From Sanderia malayensis (Eukaryota > Cnidaria > Scyphozoa > Semaeostomeae > Pelagiidae): 64,000 nucleotides of DNA. Below the pieces are notes generated by a model, which had not been told where the DNA came from, searched no databases, and worked only from the letters and a program-made list of their open reading frames with translations. The stretch lies in contig RQOL01000519.1 in the NCBI GenBank assembly GCA_013076295.1, positions 2,470,488 through 2,534,487 on the forward strand, written 5' to 3'. Shown piece after piece: positions 32,166 through 45,000 of this stretch (position 1 is the stretch's first letter; every line of letters starts with the position of its first letter). A program made the translations under genes and the position numbers.

Positions 32166-35100
32166 TTAATGATGGCACCAGTGAGAGTAGAATACGGACC
32201 AGATTGACAACGTGGTTATGCGTGCTAGATAAATCATTGGACAATGGAAAATAAACAGCAGAAATACAGTGGAATACCGAAAAAACATGCAATGCAAATG
32301 CTGGAATTGTTCGCCTTCCAGTGCGCTCTGGCCAACATAAAACAATGCAAAAAAATCAATATGTAATCAAACATAACTGTTCTGTTCTACATTGAATTTC
32401 GGTTCAAGGTTATGACGTCATGTAATACGTGATCTAACTAGCCCATGATCTAACCCAAGATCGCCATGATGGATTTGAAAAGATTCCAGTTTGAAAAAAA
32501 AAGGTTACGCACTTCCTTAGGTGGCAGCACGATATGGCTTGATTTTTGAGAAATCCAGAATTCCATTCCAGTAGTCCCTTCTAAAAATCCACACTTCGCA
32601 CATGTGTTCAAAATGACCACAATGAAAAAAGAGACAATGACGCATCTCTGTTGAAATTTTTCCACTCACATTACCTCACTGGCACAAAATTCCGATCAGT
32701 CACTTCTTAGACACAAAACTAAATTACATATATATTAGATAGGTATATTCGGTGTACACATATAATATATATATATATATATATAGAAAAATAAGTCGTT
32801 TATTCTTTGTGCAGAAACAAAACATATAAGTTTTTATTCTTCCACAATACATATATCCATAAATATAGATGTTGTGGCAAGGTGGAAAGTTTTCTTTGTG
32901 GGTATAAACAACTGAAAATAAAACGTTACCTTGTAGTGCAGGCTTGAGTCATTGGTGGATATTAGCCTTTAGTTACTTACAGTTTTCTGTACAAGTTGCG
33001 ATTTCTTGACTTTCCGTCTGGAGTTTTCGTATTTGATGGTATCTGATTGCAGCAAGGATAGCTGTGTGATTCGGTTCATGAATTGCTTTCCCGCAGTCAA
33101 CATTGGATCAGGGTGGTTGTATTCTACAAATAACACAGATAAATAATATGATGGTAGTGATGGAATGGTAATGGCATGGGATATCGCAGGTAAACTCACA
33201 ATGCAATGGGTAAGCTGCAAAAGTATTAATATCACCATGCAGTAATGAGGAAAGCTTTGTGAAATGAAAAATCAATAGAACAATGAGAGCGAAAAACAGA
33301 TCTCGAACTACGTGGGGAAAATAACACGTGCTTCAGATGGAGGGAAATGGTCAAGAGAGAGAATGATTATTTTTTGGGAGGAAACTTCCTGTAGCATAAA
33401 TTGTCGCAAATTCTATATTTTAGGAAGTTTCGCAGATTAGGACACAAAAAGCTAAAATAAAAAAGTATTAGTATTAAACCGATGCTAAGGTATAAAGCAT
33501 TATACTAAAGCAATACACTTACGATTGCTCAGGTGAAATGGCTTTGCGCGCCACCTAAAACACAAACAAACATAGATATATATCTAACAGCATGCAGAGC
33601 ATGCGAGTAAAAAAACTGACAAACAAGAGGTACCTTAACCTTCAAAAGAAAACAGATTAATCGAATTCAAAAGAAGTGGGGGTTTTGTCCCTGACAGTGG
33701 GCCGAATCACAATAGAATGACTTTAAAGTGGAATTTGAAATTGAAGTTCTAAATGTTGGTTGCAATCTGCAGTGAATACAACATATAGGACACATTAACG
33801 GGAACAAGAGCTAGCCTCGCCATAACGCAAGGTTGTTAAACCGACGGTAACTAGTCTCTATGATTGGAGATACTATGACTCATAGCAGGTACAGCTCATA
33901 GCACTTTTGGTAACTCATAAGGAAAACTGTGATGAGAAATTTCGTTCAGGGGGCACATCCAACCCCACCCCCGTTGCAGTTCACGTGTGCGCCAATGAAG
34001 TCGGAGACGAGACCAGGGTTTTAATTTTATCAGTAAAAATGGAAGCGTATAATACAAAATCATAATTTAACTGCATGGGCATTGCAAAGTGACGATGCTT
34101 AAGAAACACGAGTAACATTATACCTTGGAATTGCTCCGTTGCTGCCTGGTTTGACGATTCTCGCTCTGTTGAATATCAACGACTTGCTGCAATAGCTCTG
34201 TTCATCAATAGCAGAGGCAGCTGCAATAACAGATGCATCGGTGGTGGTAGCAGTAGTGTATGCACCAGTCACCTGGCTGTTGCTATGGTCGCGATTCAAC
34301 TCGGATTTATAGCCGACAACAGTGAAGGGCGATTGACTGAGTTCATCTCTTCTTGTGAAAGCTGGTGTTTTTATCGATGATTTCGATACTGAAGGCCGGT
34401 TCTGTTTCATAGTCACCCGTTTAGGTATGATCACGTTAGGCAGTGAGAGCATCATGGATGTATCACCAATTATTTTACTGGTACATGCACTGAAAGAATA
34501 GAAACACAACATGAGACATTCGTAATCACATATAAGTATGCAATTAAACGTTAATACTCGAGCGCTCAAAGGAACGAGGTATTTGTTCGCATATTAGCAG
34601 CATTTTGAGTTATCGAGTGTTAAACACAAGGCATACAGTAAAAAACCCAGATATAAAACCCGGCAAATTCGCATCCAGTTTTTTGTTAAACTAGCTTTTA
34701 ACATTGTTTAAAAGCAAACCAATTTAAATGCACATAATCATAAAACCTTAAGCCAGGACTTTCTGGACCGGGATTATTTTCAATGTGCCTTGCTATGCAG
34801 GAAAGATTACCACCATTGATGAACTGAGAATAAAACAAGCTGAACGGAGGAGAATTTGAGGCTACGCGCCGGTTAGAATTGCACAAACACACAAGCACAC
34901 ACAAAGGACTCGATTATAGTCTGCTGCGCAGACGCTTCGCTGCGCAGCAGCAAAAACAATAGGCTATTGCTTCGTATATTGTTTGGAACAGAAATATCAA
35001 CCTGCTGGTTCGTAATCCATTGGTTTTTATATGCGAATTTCTACCACATGTAAAGCAAGTTCAAATCAAGAAAAGAAGATAGAAATATGTGCAAAACATA

Positions 35101-35584
35101 AAACTGACATAGATATAAGAAATATATGTGGAACATAAGCGATGATAGATGCATTGTAATGTGACTGCAATACATTTTGCTATTAACAGTGGTGAGCATT
35201 TACGTTAGTTTTGGGTATGAAGATCACAAGGACCGAAGAATACATATAAAGCAAGCAAAATTAATGAGAGTTGAAACAATGTTTAATGCATCCAGCACGA
35301 CGACATAAATTACTACTTACTATTAATCAAGATGTTACTGCATATTTCAGTTTAATGTATGAAAAAGATGCAAAACAAAATAAAAACAGATAAACAAATG
35401 AATAAATAAGCATATAAACATAAAAAAGTAAACACGAATACATTAACCAATTAACAAGTCGACTATAATCAACACAGATGAGTTTGTTGGTAAATAAGAG
35501 TACGAAGCTACCTCTTAGAATCAGCAGGAGAAAACAAGCTGAAATGATGCGAAGACGCAGCCTTTGGTTTAAACAGAAAAACAT
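32166..35584 (-). CDS. Unrecognised multi-exon gene for a signal-peptide/anchor protein
   Basis: Six exons on the - strand, 35584-35512, 34861-34747, 34489-34124, 33554-33523, 33123-32981 and 32593-32513, keep one frame through every junction (phases 1, 2, 2, 1, 0) and give 270 codons. A seventh candidate exon, 32327-32166, starts in the right phase and ends in TAA, making 323 residues. The N-terminus (MFFCLNQRLRLRIISACFLL, LILR) is a signal peptide or type II anchor. The middle is Ser/Thr/Ala-rich (TTATTTDASVIAAASAID). Then come WRAKPFHLSNQYNHPDPML, a Gln/Leu-rich helix (NRITQLSLLQSDTIKYENS) and GFLEGTTGMEFWISQKSS. The last candidate exon is hydrophobic. I do not recognise the family. A secretory-pathway protein is inferred from the N-terminus only. 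ARHIENNPGP at about 48-57 resembles a 2A-type motif. Confidence 0.55.
32769..32785. repeat. (AT)n microsatellite
   Basis: A short run of alternating TA within an intron of the unrecognised - strand gene, next to further ATATA stretches at 32727-32770. Confidence 0.8.
34955..35045. mobile_element. Degenerate MITE copy (TACAGTAAAAACC family)
   Basis: It shares the ACAATAGGCTATTG core, CTGGTTCGTAATCCATTGG and TTTATATGCGAATTT with the complete copies at 5114 and 55239, in reverse orientation. It is bordered by GCTGCGCAG repeats at 34920-34950. Confidence 0.55.
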
Positions 35585-36072
35585 CCTCTTTCGTTAATAA
35601 ATTTGGCAACATTTGTGCAATATATTATACGTGCAAAGAGAGCCACATTGAAACATTATCAAACGAAATACATGCTCTGTCTATTTACAACCCAGACAAC
35701 AACTCCCTGAGCTGTATTGGTGATATTAAAGCCCATTAAAGCAAAGCATGGCGCGCCCTTTTAAACTTCTGTTCAATAAACGCCGTTGGAAAATATAAAC
35801 GCCCCACTGTAAAGTCTAACCATTTCAATAAACGCTCCCAGCGCTAATATGTGTAATCTGAGTAATAATAAATAACCTTGGCAAAACATGCAGTTATCAC
35901 CTCGAAGCAATTTGCAATGGTAAATTGGACAAGAGCAACGAAAAACGTAAATTCATGTGATAAAAAGTGATAGATTTGACACATTAAAGTTTTTCATTAT
36001 TCATGAAGGAGTTTCAACGGAGTTCCAACCCACAGGGGATTCATCTAGGCTGACAATTATGCGCAAGAAACA

Positions 36073-36333
36073 TTGAATAGGAGGGCATCGCTTGATTTGT
36101 TGCGGAGGAGAGCAAAGAGGAGATTATATCAGCAGGGCGAAAGAATGTTAGTACTAGCAATTCAATACCATCCAACGACGGAGCAAATGGATGAGTTTTT
36201 GATAGCCTTTAATAGTCAGGCAGTTCGTGAATCTGCGCCATTGTCATACATCAAGACACATCTCCAAATGCACGTTAAAACGTGTAAGATGTGTGTGCAA
36301 TGCGAATGCACAAAACGTAACGCAATGAAATGA
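36073..36333 (+). CDS. Uncertain 86-codon ORF
   Basis: It starts ATG at 36073 and encodes a basic N-terminus (NRRASLDLLRRRAKRRLYQQ), an amphipathic middle and four Cys near the end (CKMCVQCEC). Composition is more protein-like than neighbouring ORFs, but no domain, partner exon or splice evidence was found. Confidence 0.25.
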   Translation: MNRRASLDLLRRRAKRRLYQQGERMLVLAIQYHPTTEQMDEFLIAFNSQAVRESAPLSYIKTHLQMHVKTCKMCVQCECTKRNAMK

Positions 36334-36613
36334 TCACGATTAAGGTGATGCTGATAACTTTGAAACAAGCCATCATTACTGATAGCAAAATCGCTGCTTG
36401 GTTACCATGATGACACCACTAAATAACTGGTGGTATTTGGCGTGTTAGGAAACACATAAAAAGCAACAAGGCGTCCAGCACCACGAGCATTCATACCATG
36501 GAAATAAATAGGGTTGGATCGCCCACACATCTCGTTTAAAACTGCTCATGCAACTTGCATAGATCATAAAAGTTGAATGGATGAGAGCTGGCTCTATTGG
36601 CAGGGGCGTCGAG

Positions 36614-36765
36614 TGACCTGAATTTTAGGGTGGGCCAAGCACGAAAAATTTTTGAAAAGTGGGTCAAACGCTGAAAAATTTCCAAAAAAGTGGAAAAATC
36701 TCCGAAATTTCCCCCAAATCCAGCGATTTTGCTTTCACAGGGTGGGCCATGGCCCCCCTTACCCC
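36614..36765 (+). repeat. Dispersed repeat, copy 2 (GGGTGGGCCATGG type)
   Basis: Same orientation and motif order as 473-605: CCTGAATTTTAGGGTGGGCC, then GTGGGTCAAACGCTGAAAAA, then CACAGGGTGGGCCATGG. No terminal inverted repeats were identified. Confidence 0.7.
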
Positions 36766-39084
36766 TGACCATGACACCCTTGTCTATTGGTTGAGATTAG
36801 AAGAACAATAGACTTATATGATATTTTCAAATTGCATTTACACAAGACTTGAGTTGAGAGAGTGCTGCAAGATCTGTGGAAAAATATCTGCAGGTTGTGG
36901 ATGCATCAGGTGGGCCAGTCGGTTGGTTAGAGGCAATGATTAAAGTTTCAAGGGGAAATTTTCAGATGTTATGTCAAATAGTCTGCATCAGCATGGGTGC
37001 TAATATGAACATCAACATATCAAAATTTCTTGCATGAAGAGAAATAAGCATGTCACCTGACATGTTGTTGGTACACTGTTCATAAAATTGGTAAGCCACA
37101 AGGGATAGAAATTGTCTCCCATGAAAACATTTGATAATGCTATCCGGACTCAGTGGGTCAGTTCATCTTATGTAAACCACATTGTTAACTTTTTCAGTTA
37201 CTTTACATCTTTTAACATCTGCACAAGCGTATTTTCCTAGTTTCATTTCAAAGATGCAATATAAATACTGCTTTGTAAAGCAAATATTCGCCAATGTCTG
37301 TATTATTCACTTGTCTAGCCAGATGAATGTCGAGACCTCCCTCATCTGATTACTTGCACAGCCATGAAATGTTGTTTACTTCATGGACGCAAAATATTTG
37401 TTTACAATATGAATTGTTTCGATTCTCACCTTCAAAGAACAGTCGATAATTTGCACCATTAAAATTCACAATTAGCAACTTTGCATCCGCTTTCATCAAT
37501 CATGTAAAAGTCATAGCGCATTGTTCTTTCAGGCCACTTTGGGCCTGTTCCTTACAAAGCTCTTTCAACTCGCAAGAAAAGCTCACTTAGTATAGTAAAA
37601 ATATGCGAACTTTAATTATATTTGCAGTATAAGTACATACGCATTGAGTATATCCACAGCTTAAAATGATTAATTTTTAATTTACTTTCAATTCAACTCG
37701 CATTTTAACTTTTCAACTGGTTTTTTACAAAAATCAGACAAAAGATTCAAGCGAAAAATTCTTGCAGAGCTGCTACCATAGGAACACGCTGACGTTCTTT
37801 ACCATGTGCCACAAACCCTTAAAATGACGTCACTTAGGTAGCATAAGCCATTCTTTCGAGTTGGGAGAACAAATAGCGATATGCCAATTTTGCCAATTTA
37901 AACCAATAAATTCAATGTATACAATGGTGTATAATAACTCTAAATATACCCAGAGCAATTAAAATTCAAATAAGAATAATTCATACTAATTTATCTGTCT
38001 CTGTGACATAATACACAACAGTAAAAATTTGAATACCACATTAGTTAGCTTGTATTTGCATAAGCAAAACTTCACGGACAACATTCGTAAACCAGTTGAA
38101 TTTCGCTTGTTAAAGAAGATTATAAATATTTACGACTCCAGATTCCACACTTTGAGTCACACAGTCGACCCACCCCACTAAGCATATGACACATCTCGCC
38201 TATTAGTAAAACACGGAAGACAGAACCCATAATTCTTATTCACTGGTCTCAAGTAAACGTAGACAAGCATTCCAGTATTCCGCATTCTATGTTTTACTGT
38301 ATCTGTTGTTTTCCATTCTCGATCTGCCACAGTGACTCGCTTGTAGTTTCAGTTCACACAACCGAGGTTAATGAATCACATTAAATTGTTGCTAATCACA
38401 TAAATAAGTAATACATTGCATAGTTGCATCCGTAATGTAAACAAATCATCCATCAATAAAAAATTCCCCTCCTCTCGACGTCAATACAGCTGAACATAGT
38501 AAACGCAGAAACCTTGGAACAAGAGCGAGGGAGCGAGGCTATCCACCTCTATTTCCAATTCTTCTTCATTAGTTTATTCTCCCATAATATATTCGCTATA
38601 ATACCTCGACTGTATTGTACTACTTTGAAAAGGTTATCCAACAATTTTAGATTTGCAACTCGACGTTTGCAGTAGCTTTCATCATTGTTGTTGTTGCTAT
38701 TTTGTTGTTGTTGTTGCTGTTTCTAATAAATTGCGTTGTTGTTGTTGCTGTTTCTAATAAACTTTTGTTGTTGTTGCTGTTTCTAATAAACTTTTGTTGT
38801 TGTTGCTGTTTCTAATAAACTTTTGTTGTTGTTGCTGTTTCCAATAGACTGCTGTTGCTGTTGTAATTTCTAATAAATTGTTGTTGTGGTTGCCTTAACT
38901 ATAGTTGTTGTCATTGTTACTGTCTCCTATGTCACCAAGCTGTCCTATTCCTCGCAAAATTAAAGTCTTTGGCGCACCTATATTCTATATCCAAGATAGA
39001 TAACATGTTTCAATTCCATATACACAAAGCCAAGGCATCAGCACAGAATCCAGGCAACGCATTCCGTGCTCATCCACGTGCATG
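36766..39084. other. Intergenic region
   Basis: No gene is seen in this AT-rich stretch downstream of the UCKL1-like gene. It ends in a Thr-codon-like TTG minisatellite annotated separately. The large intergenic span 35585-39084 otherwise holds only the dispersed repeat and the short ORF at 36073. Confidence 0.5.
38684..38885 (+). repeat. ~30-bp minisatellite, TTGTTGTTGCTGTTTCTAATAAAC unit
   Basis: About six imperfect copies of TTGTTGTTGTTGCTGTTTCTAATAAAC-type units (27-30 bp), shading into plain TTG triplets at both ends. Confidence 0.9.
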
Positions 39085-42000
39085 TTATTCCAACTCGGTG
39101 CCAAAATATCTGTTGCCAAAATTTCCTGCAAAAGAAACAGAAAGATGAGCATCAGCCTCTGAACTAAAATAAGTCAAGAAATAGATCATAGCCTTGGAAA
39201 TGGATAGCTGGTTGTATCAACGACAAAACAGTTGATCAACAAAGAACAAAAAATGCGTACGAACCAATGCCAGGAATTATATGGTAGCTATCATTGGTTT
39301 CTGGATCAACTGCTGTGGTCACTATCTTCACTTTTGGAAAAGCGTATGCAATGCTATGAACACCTTGAACAATAACAGTAACAGCCATAATTATTTACAT
39401 AGTTATCAGGCGAGATAATAGTTCGTAGAACAGTTGGATTGAACAGGAGACAAAAGTCCCTGGGACACCTGAATATTTCATTGGATAACGCTATGCTTCT
39501 GCATACTCTGTTCCCTGCGAGAAGAATCCGACCCCCAACTCCCCCCCAAACAATGTTGTCTTCTGCACATTGAAAATAACCGCCTCTACAGACAGCATTA
39601 TTTGGGGGGAGGGAGATGAAGTATTCGTGTAAAACCTGCTAAAATCCTGGGTGTCCCAGGGCTTTTGTCCCCTATTGTAGTTACATAGTGATCAAGTGAG
39701 ATATTAGTTCGTAGAACAGTTTAGAAAAGCCAGTGGATGAGTAACTATTGGGCAAATGGAACGTTTCTCAGTCCTGATCTGATGGCTCGTTTGCTAAAAC
39801 TAACACGACAGTATCAATAGCCTATGGATGTGCTTGTGTGTGTGCAAAGAACAGACAACCTACCGGCTTTCCCCATTATCAATGAGACAAACATGATATT
39901 TTCCTCTTTCACATCGTGGTCCTGAAAAGAAAACACGAAAGCGAGATCAACTCAAAATTACAGCCACAATATACGAGACCTGGTAAAAATAGTGTCGAAG
40001 AAATATTCACTCACTAAAAGGATTCTTATTGCCATCAATGCTAAAAAAACAACAATGAATATGGGATCAATAAATTTTAGTGAGTACAAATGTGAACAGC
40101 TTAGCAAATTAAAGATGTTAAAATGCTGTTCTTATGATGTTTCAAATTATAAATGTTTAAATGATGTTCTCATTATGTTTTGCAGTCAGGTAACAAAAAC
40201 AAAATGAATTAAAACGTGTTCATATTTTATTGCACAAAAGTAAAACATTAAATGTTATCAAGACATGTCTGATGGATAGGAGGCTGTGAACTACATTATT
40301 ATACTTACCAGCTGCCCCGGAAGCGACGGTAGCATCCATCAATATGATGTGGTCATTACGAATGTCTTTTGGCAGTCGCAAGTAATGCATCTGAAAAGTA
40401 ACAGATTAAAATGACAATAATTCAATTAAAAGGCTTGCTGAAATTAAAAGCAATGTCAGTAATGTCAATGAGACATTTCATCGGGTCTAGAACCTTGTGT
40501 GTATGATAAATACATTGTATGATGGTTATGATACACACATTAACCACCATACATCATATCGTATGATGGTTATGATGAAGTAATTTTCTATGGTGGTTGA
40601 TTAGGTGATCTGCAATGTTAGCCAAACAGTGTAGTTTTTTGATAAATCTGCATACAATAGTTACAAAAGCTCATTTGCACGGTGACAACAGGAGTCTGGT
40701 GAGCGAAACAGCACAGTTTTAGGGGGGGGGATTGAATACATCCTACATCAAGAAGGTTTGCAGGTTGATAGCTTTCATATTTTTAAAAGTGTCCCAAGGA
40801 CTTTTGACCACCATAACATTAAACAAATCAAAGCAGCTCTGGTAAAAATTGCGGTTAAACAGACAGATACACACTGTAAAGGGTTACCTGATATTAGACA
40901 CCCCATTACTCTGTACTTACGTACACAGTTAACATTACCAATTCTCAATATATATGGTGGTCAGACAAAAGTCAAATGGCTATCATCAAATACTAAAACG
41001 ACTATTCATCGGTTAAAAGACCATAGAGCGGTTATTGCTCGATCATTAACCGGTCAAAACGGTTATCATTACTCACTTCTGGTTCTTGGGTGTCTTTGTT
41101 CGTTTGTATCAATATTTTTCCGATCTTGACGTCTTTGCAGACAGAAACAAGGGCGTCTTCGAATGCTTCGCCAGCTCTGAGGATTGACACTCCGCAGACC
41201 TGGCAAAAAGACAAAAATAAATGATTAGAATAGCTACCGTAATCGAATCGTAAAATTTCAACTCATACAATAGCGGGCAAAGGTCCTTGGAACGCTTGAA
41301 AAATACGAAAAAAGCCATCAACCCACAAGCTCGGAAACATTTTTTGTTGCCTTTATTCATGCCTCCACTCCTCCCTAAAACAATTTTGCACTTTCTGTGG
41401 ATATTTTATGTCTCCCTCTAGAAATAACATTGTTTGGGGTAGGACAAAGACAATAAATGCCTGAAAAAAGTATCAAGGGTCCCGGATTATTGTTCACTAT
41501 TGTAGCATATTGTAGCAGTTGATTCAGGGCATTTTCTCCCAGAAGCGCTCCAGAGCTTTAATAAACTCCTGCACTTTTAGAGGGCGCTTATTTACCGCGT
41601 GTTCTATTGGGTGTAAGGGCGCTTATTTGAGTATGGGCACTTACTCAAGTAAATATCGCATTGCTTGCCCTGGTAAATTCGAAAAATTATATATAATTGA
41701 TATATCAACATTCCTTTGTCTAATTTTATTCTGACTTAGCTACTAAGTGCATGCTCGGAGACATAGCGCTGGGCATAAGTCGAGACCTCGCTAAATAAAA
41801 AATTCGCTGATTTCTCAGATGCTCGATGCATTAGAATATGTAAGTCTCTTGAACGGTGGAACATTAAAATGTTTCTACACTCACCCCAGCACCGGCAAAA
41901 CGTACCCCATCGTAAGTTGTACCATGACCCGTGATACATTTATGCGGCTGCAAAAATCAACACAACATTAATGCGTATACGAATGGGTATATAAGAGAGG

Positions 42001-45000
42001 TTCAAGTCAAAATACAATGGTTCAAACCCCACCATGTGTTGGGAAAACAAAGATGATCCATCAGATTATAGTCAAATGATCCGAATATTACCTTGAATGG
42101 TAGTAATGACACTGCTTTCTCGATTAGAATTCTCATCAAACGCTGCGAGTAGAAGACGAAGTCGTCCCGTGGACAAGACCTGTCCCTACGGAGGAGATAT
42201 GCGAATTTTGTCTATAGCGACCATGCAAAACATTATTATTAGTCATTCAATCAATGCAAATAGTGCTATAGTATGTGAGCGTACCTGATGATGGCTTGCA
42301 GTCCACGATGTTGCGGTGTATCTTCAACCATGTGCAAACAGTCCGGTAGAGGCTGGCCTTGGTGAGCCGAAACCAGTTTAGACCTGTTTCAACCGGTTAA
42401 GATCAGGTTAATAGAACGAAGTTTAGTTTCAGAAAAATTTCCAACATTTCATAGGTGTGTAAAAAGCCCTAGATGGTCATCTAAAGATCTTTACAGACCT
42501 ATAAAAGACGCACCAAAAAAAGGTATTTCGATAAAATTGGCGAATGAAAATAGATGGATTTTCATACGCCAATATTCATATGCTTCTGGTTTGAAGAAAA
42601 TAGTTGCAATTAGCTTACCTGAAGTTAAATCCTCTCTAAAAAAAGAAAACAGCATTAATTAAAAAAGGTAAGAAAATCGTAACAATTAGAAAACTGACAT
42701 CAGTAGAAGATATAGTGAAGTATTTGTAAATATAATTTATGCATGAATAGACGAGGACGCATGTGTCTTTTCAAGGGTGGGAGGGAGTTATTTGATCGAG
42801 TATAATACCTTTTCGAGTTGGGTTCTAACATGCTGCACAATCAGATTAATTGCCACTGTGTTTGTTCCAGCTGCAACGAGAGAACAGATTGCAAGTTATT
42901 TATCTGTGCGTACGAAGTTTTAGAATGGGAGATCAGCAAAACAACCCCCCTTTACATGCTGAAAACAATGGATGAATGAAAAGTTAATAAACGACAATGG
43001 ACTGGGTCCCTGGAATCCGGGGCCTAAGTGTAAACATTACAGAACAGAACGCTCTATCCAGCATTCTTCGTAGATCAACGAGACTAATGTTGCTTGATTG
43101 GCTTCTAGCCGGCATGGAAAATTAGCCCCCTCTTTACCATGTAGAGTTGCTACCATACAGAGTTGCTACCATGTAGAGTTTGCACAAATCAAACAACAAG
43201 CATTCTATTGCATCCTTTTTACGAGCATGGAGCACACGCAGTTTGTGTTTTTTAGAGATAAAGCAAAATAGTCCTCCTCACCCCAAGGCACCACAATGTC
43301 GGCATCCTTCATTGAAGGGGCAATGTATTGTTCAAACATCTGAAACAAAAAAGATATCAACCAGTCTGTAATAGAAAACAACAATAACGATACAACCGGG
43401 GAAATTATCAACAGCTGGAAAATTTAGTTTACTTAATGCACTTCTGTGCTTTTCATTACTTCAGAAAATTGCGCTAAATCGAAGGAAGTTCGCAGTTATC
43501 AATGAAGGGATGTTTAGTTCGTCTTACCGGGAAGCTCGACATATTAATAACTTGTTACATAAAGATTCCATGCGGGGTTTCGTTATATCAAGTCGTAAAA
43601 GGGAGGTTAAATTGCACTTGTGAAGCAGCTAATCAAGTAGCCATCATTCCCTTACACGAGGAGAGGGGGAACCCACTACATAGAGACTCCGTTATCTATA
43701 AGCGAATAGTAGTTTCTCCTGTTGCTCTTACAGGCTTGACGAATGTGTCGTATTGCTTTAAAACGCCGATGATGTCACGACCTCGTTCACTGATGTCTCT
43801 TTTTAAGCGCCGAGCCAATCTCAGATCTGAGTCGGTGTCAACAAACACCTTTAAGTCGAGAACCTGAGATAAGGAAAGAAAAAAATTAGCAAAAAGCAGT
43901 TGAAACTTCATAAATGTTCAATACCAAAGACAATGATTACTGTTATTGTTCATGTTATCAAGTACAACAGTACTTTGAGTAAACTTTTCAATAAAACAAG
44001 GGGCGTTTATTATAGGGGGTGTGCTAAAAGAACAAGGGCAAAGAATTAAGGTATAATAGGTTTGAAAGCATGTATGAGCCTTGGGCCAGTTAAAAACAAA
44101 AGAAATGGAAATATGTTCAAAGCACCGAGGCATTTGGGTTATACAGCAGTTGACTTGTAAACACCTAAGTTTGCAGAAGTGACAATAATAACGATAAAAA
44201 ATAATAACGACTTTTTAGAAATAAAGGTGAACGAAATGTATGCTTACATCAATCAACTCCTGAGAGGCAAACGTCATTATTCCTTCGAATATAACAACAT
44301 TTGCACCATAAACTGTTTTCTAAAAATGCGAGAAAGAATGATTCATATAATTGATGAATACTGTGTGCTGCTCTTTGCGAGCTTTGATGCTCTGAATCTT
44401 AACTAACACGTAGTTGAAAGCTCTGTCAAAAAACACACTTGAAAGAAGATTATCTAGCTATAATAAAACCTGGACATAGTCAACTCTAGCTATTTCTAGC
44501 TATTTCATTAATTTCTTGATGGAAAATAAAGATTTCCCCAAAAGGGTAAGATGTTTGAAGTAATCGGTACTAAAGATAGTGAAAGTCAGCTGTAGAAGTG
44601 AGCTGTATTACATGTCCCTAATCCAAGGCATTGAGCACTTAGGCCCTTTGAACTGCTCTATCATAGTATATTTACTATGACAGCGCAGTTCAAATTTACT
44701 ATGATAGAGCAGCTAAAATTTACTATGATAGAGCAGTTCAAATTTACTATGATATTTGTATTATAGTATATTTACTATAATACAAGTTTTGTATTGAAAA
44801 AATCAATACAAAAAAAGTCGAAAATACAAACATTAGCCAACTTGCCTCCTTATTAAGTCTGCTGTGCATTGAGAAATCGTATATTGGCACCTTAGAGAAG
44901 AAAAACTCACAAACTCGTTACAATTTCACATGCAAAGCCCTTTTTACTAATTATGGATCATCAAAATTCATCTAAATTAGATTAACATCATACTTGACTT

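Noticed and set aside
32769..32785. TATATA run considered as a promoter box
   Set aside because: It is a microsatellite inside an intron, with no gene starting nearby on either strand.
38684..38885. Regular ~30-bp units considered as a CRISPR-like array
   Set aside because: The units are directly abutting minisatellite copies without unique spacers, in an animal genome.
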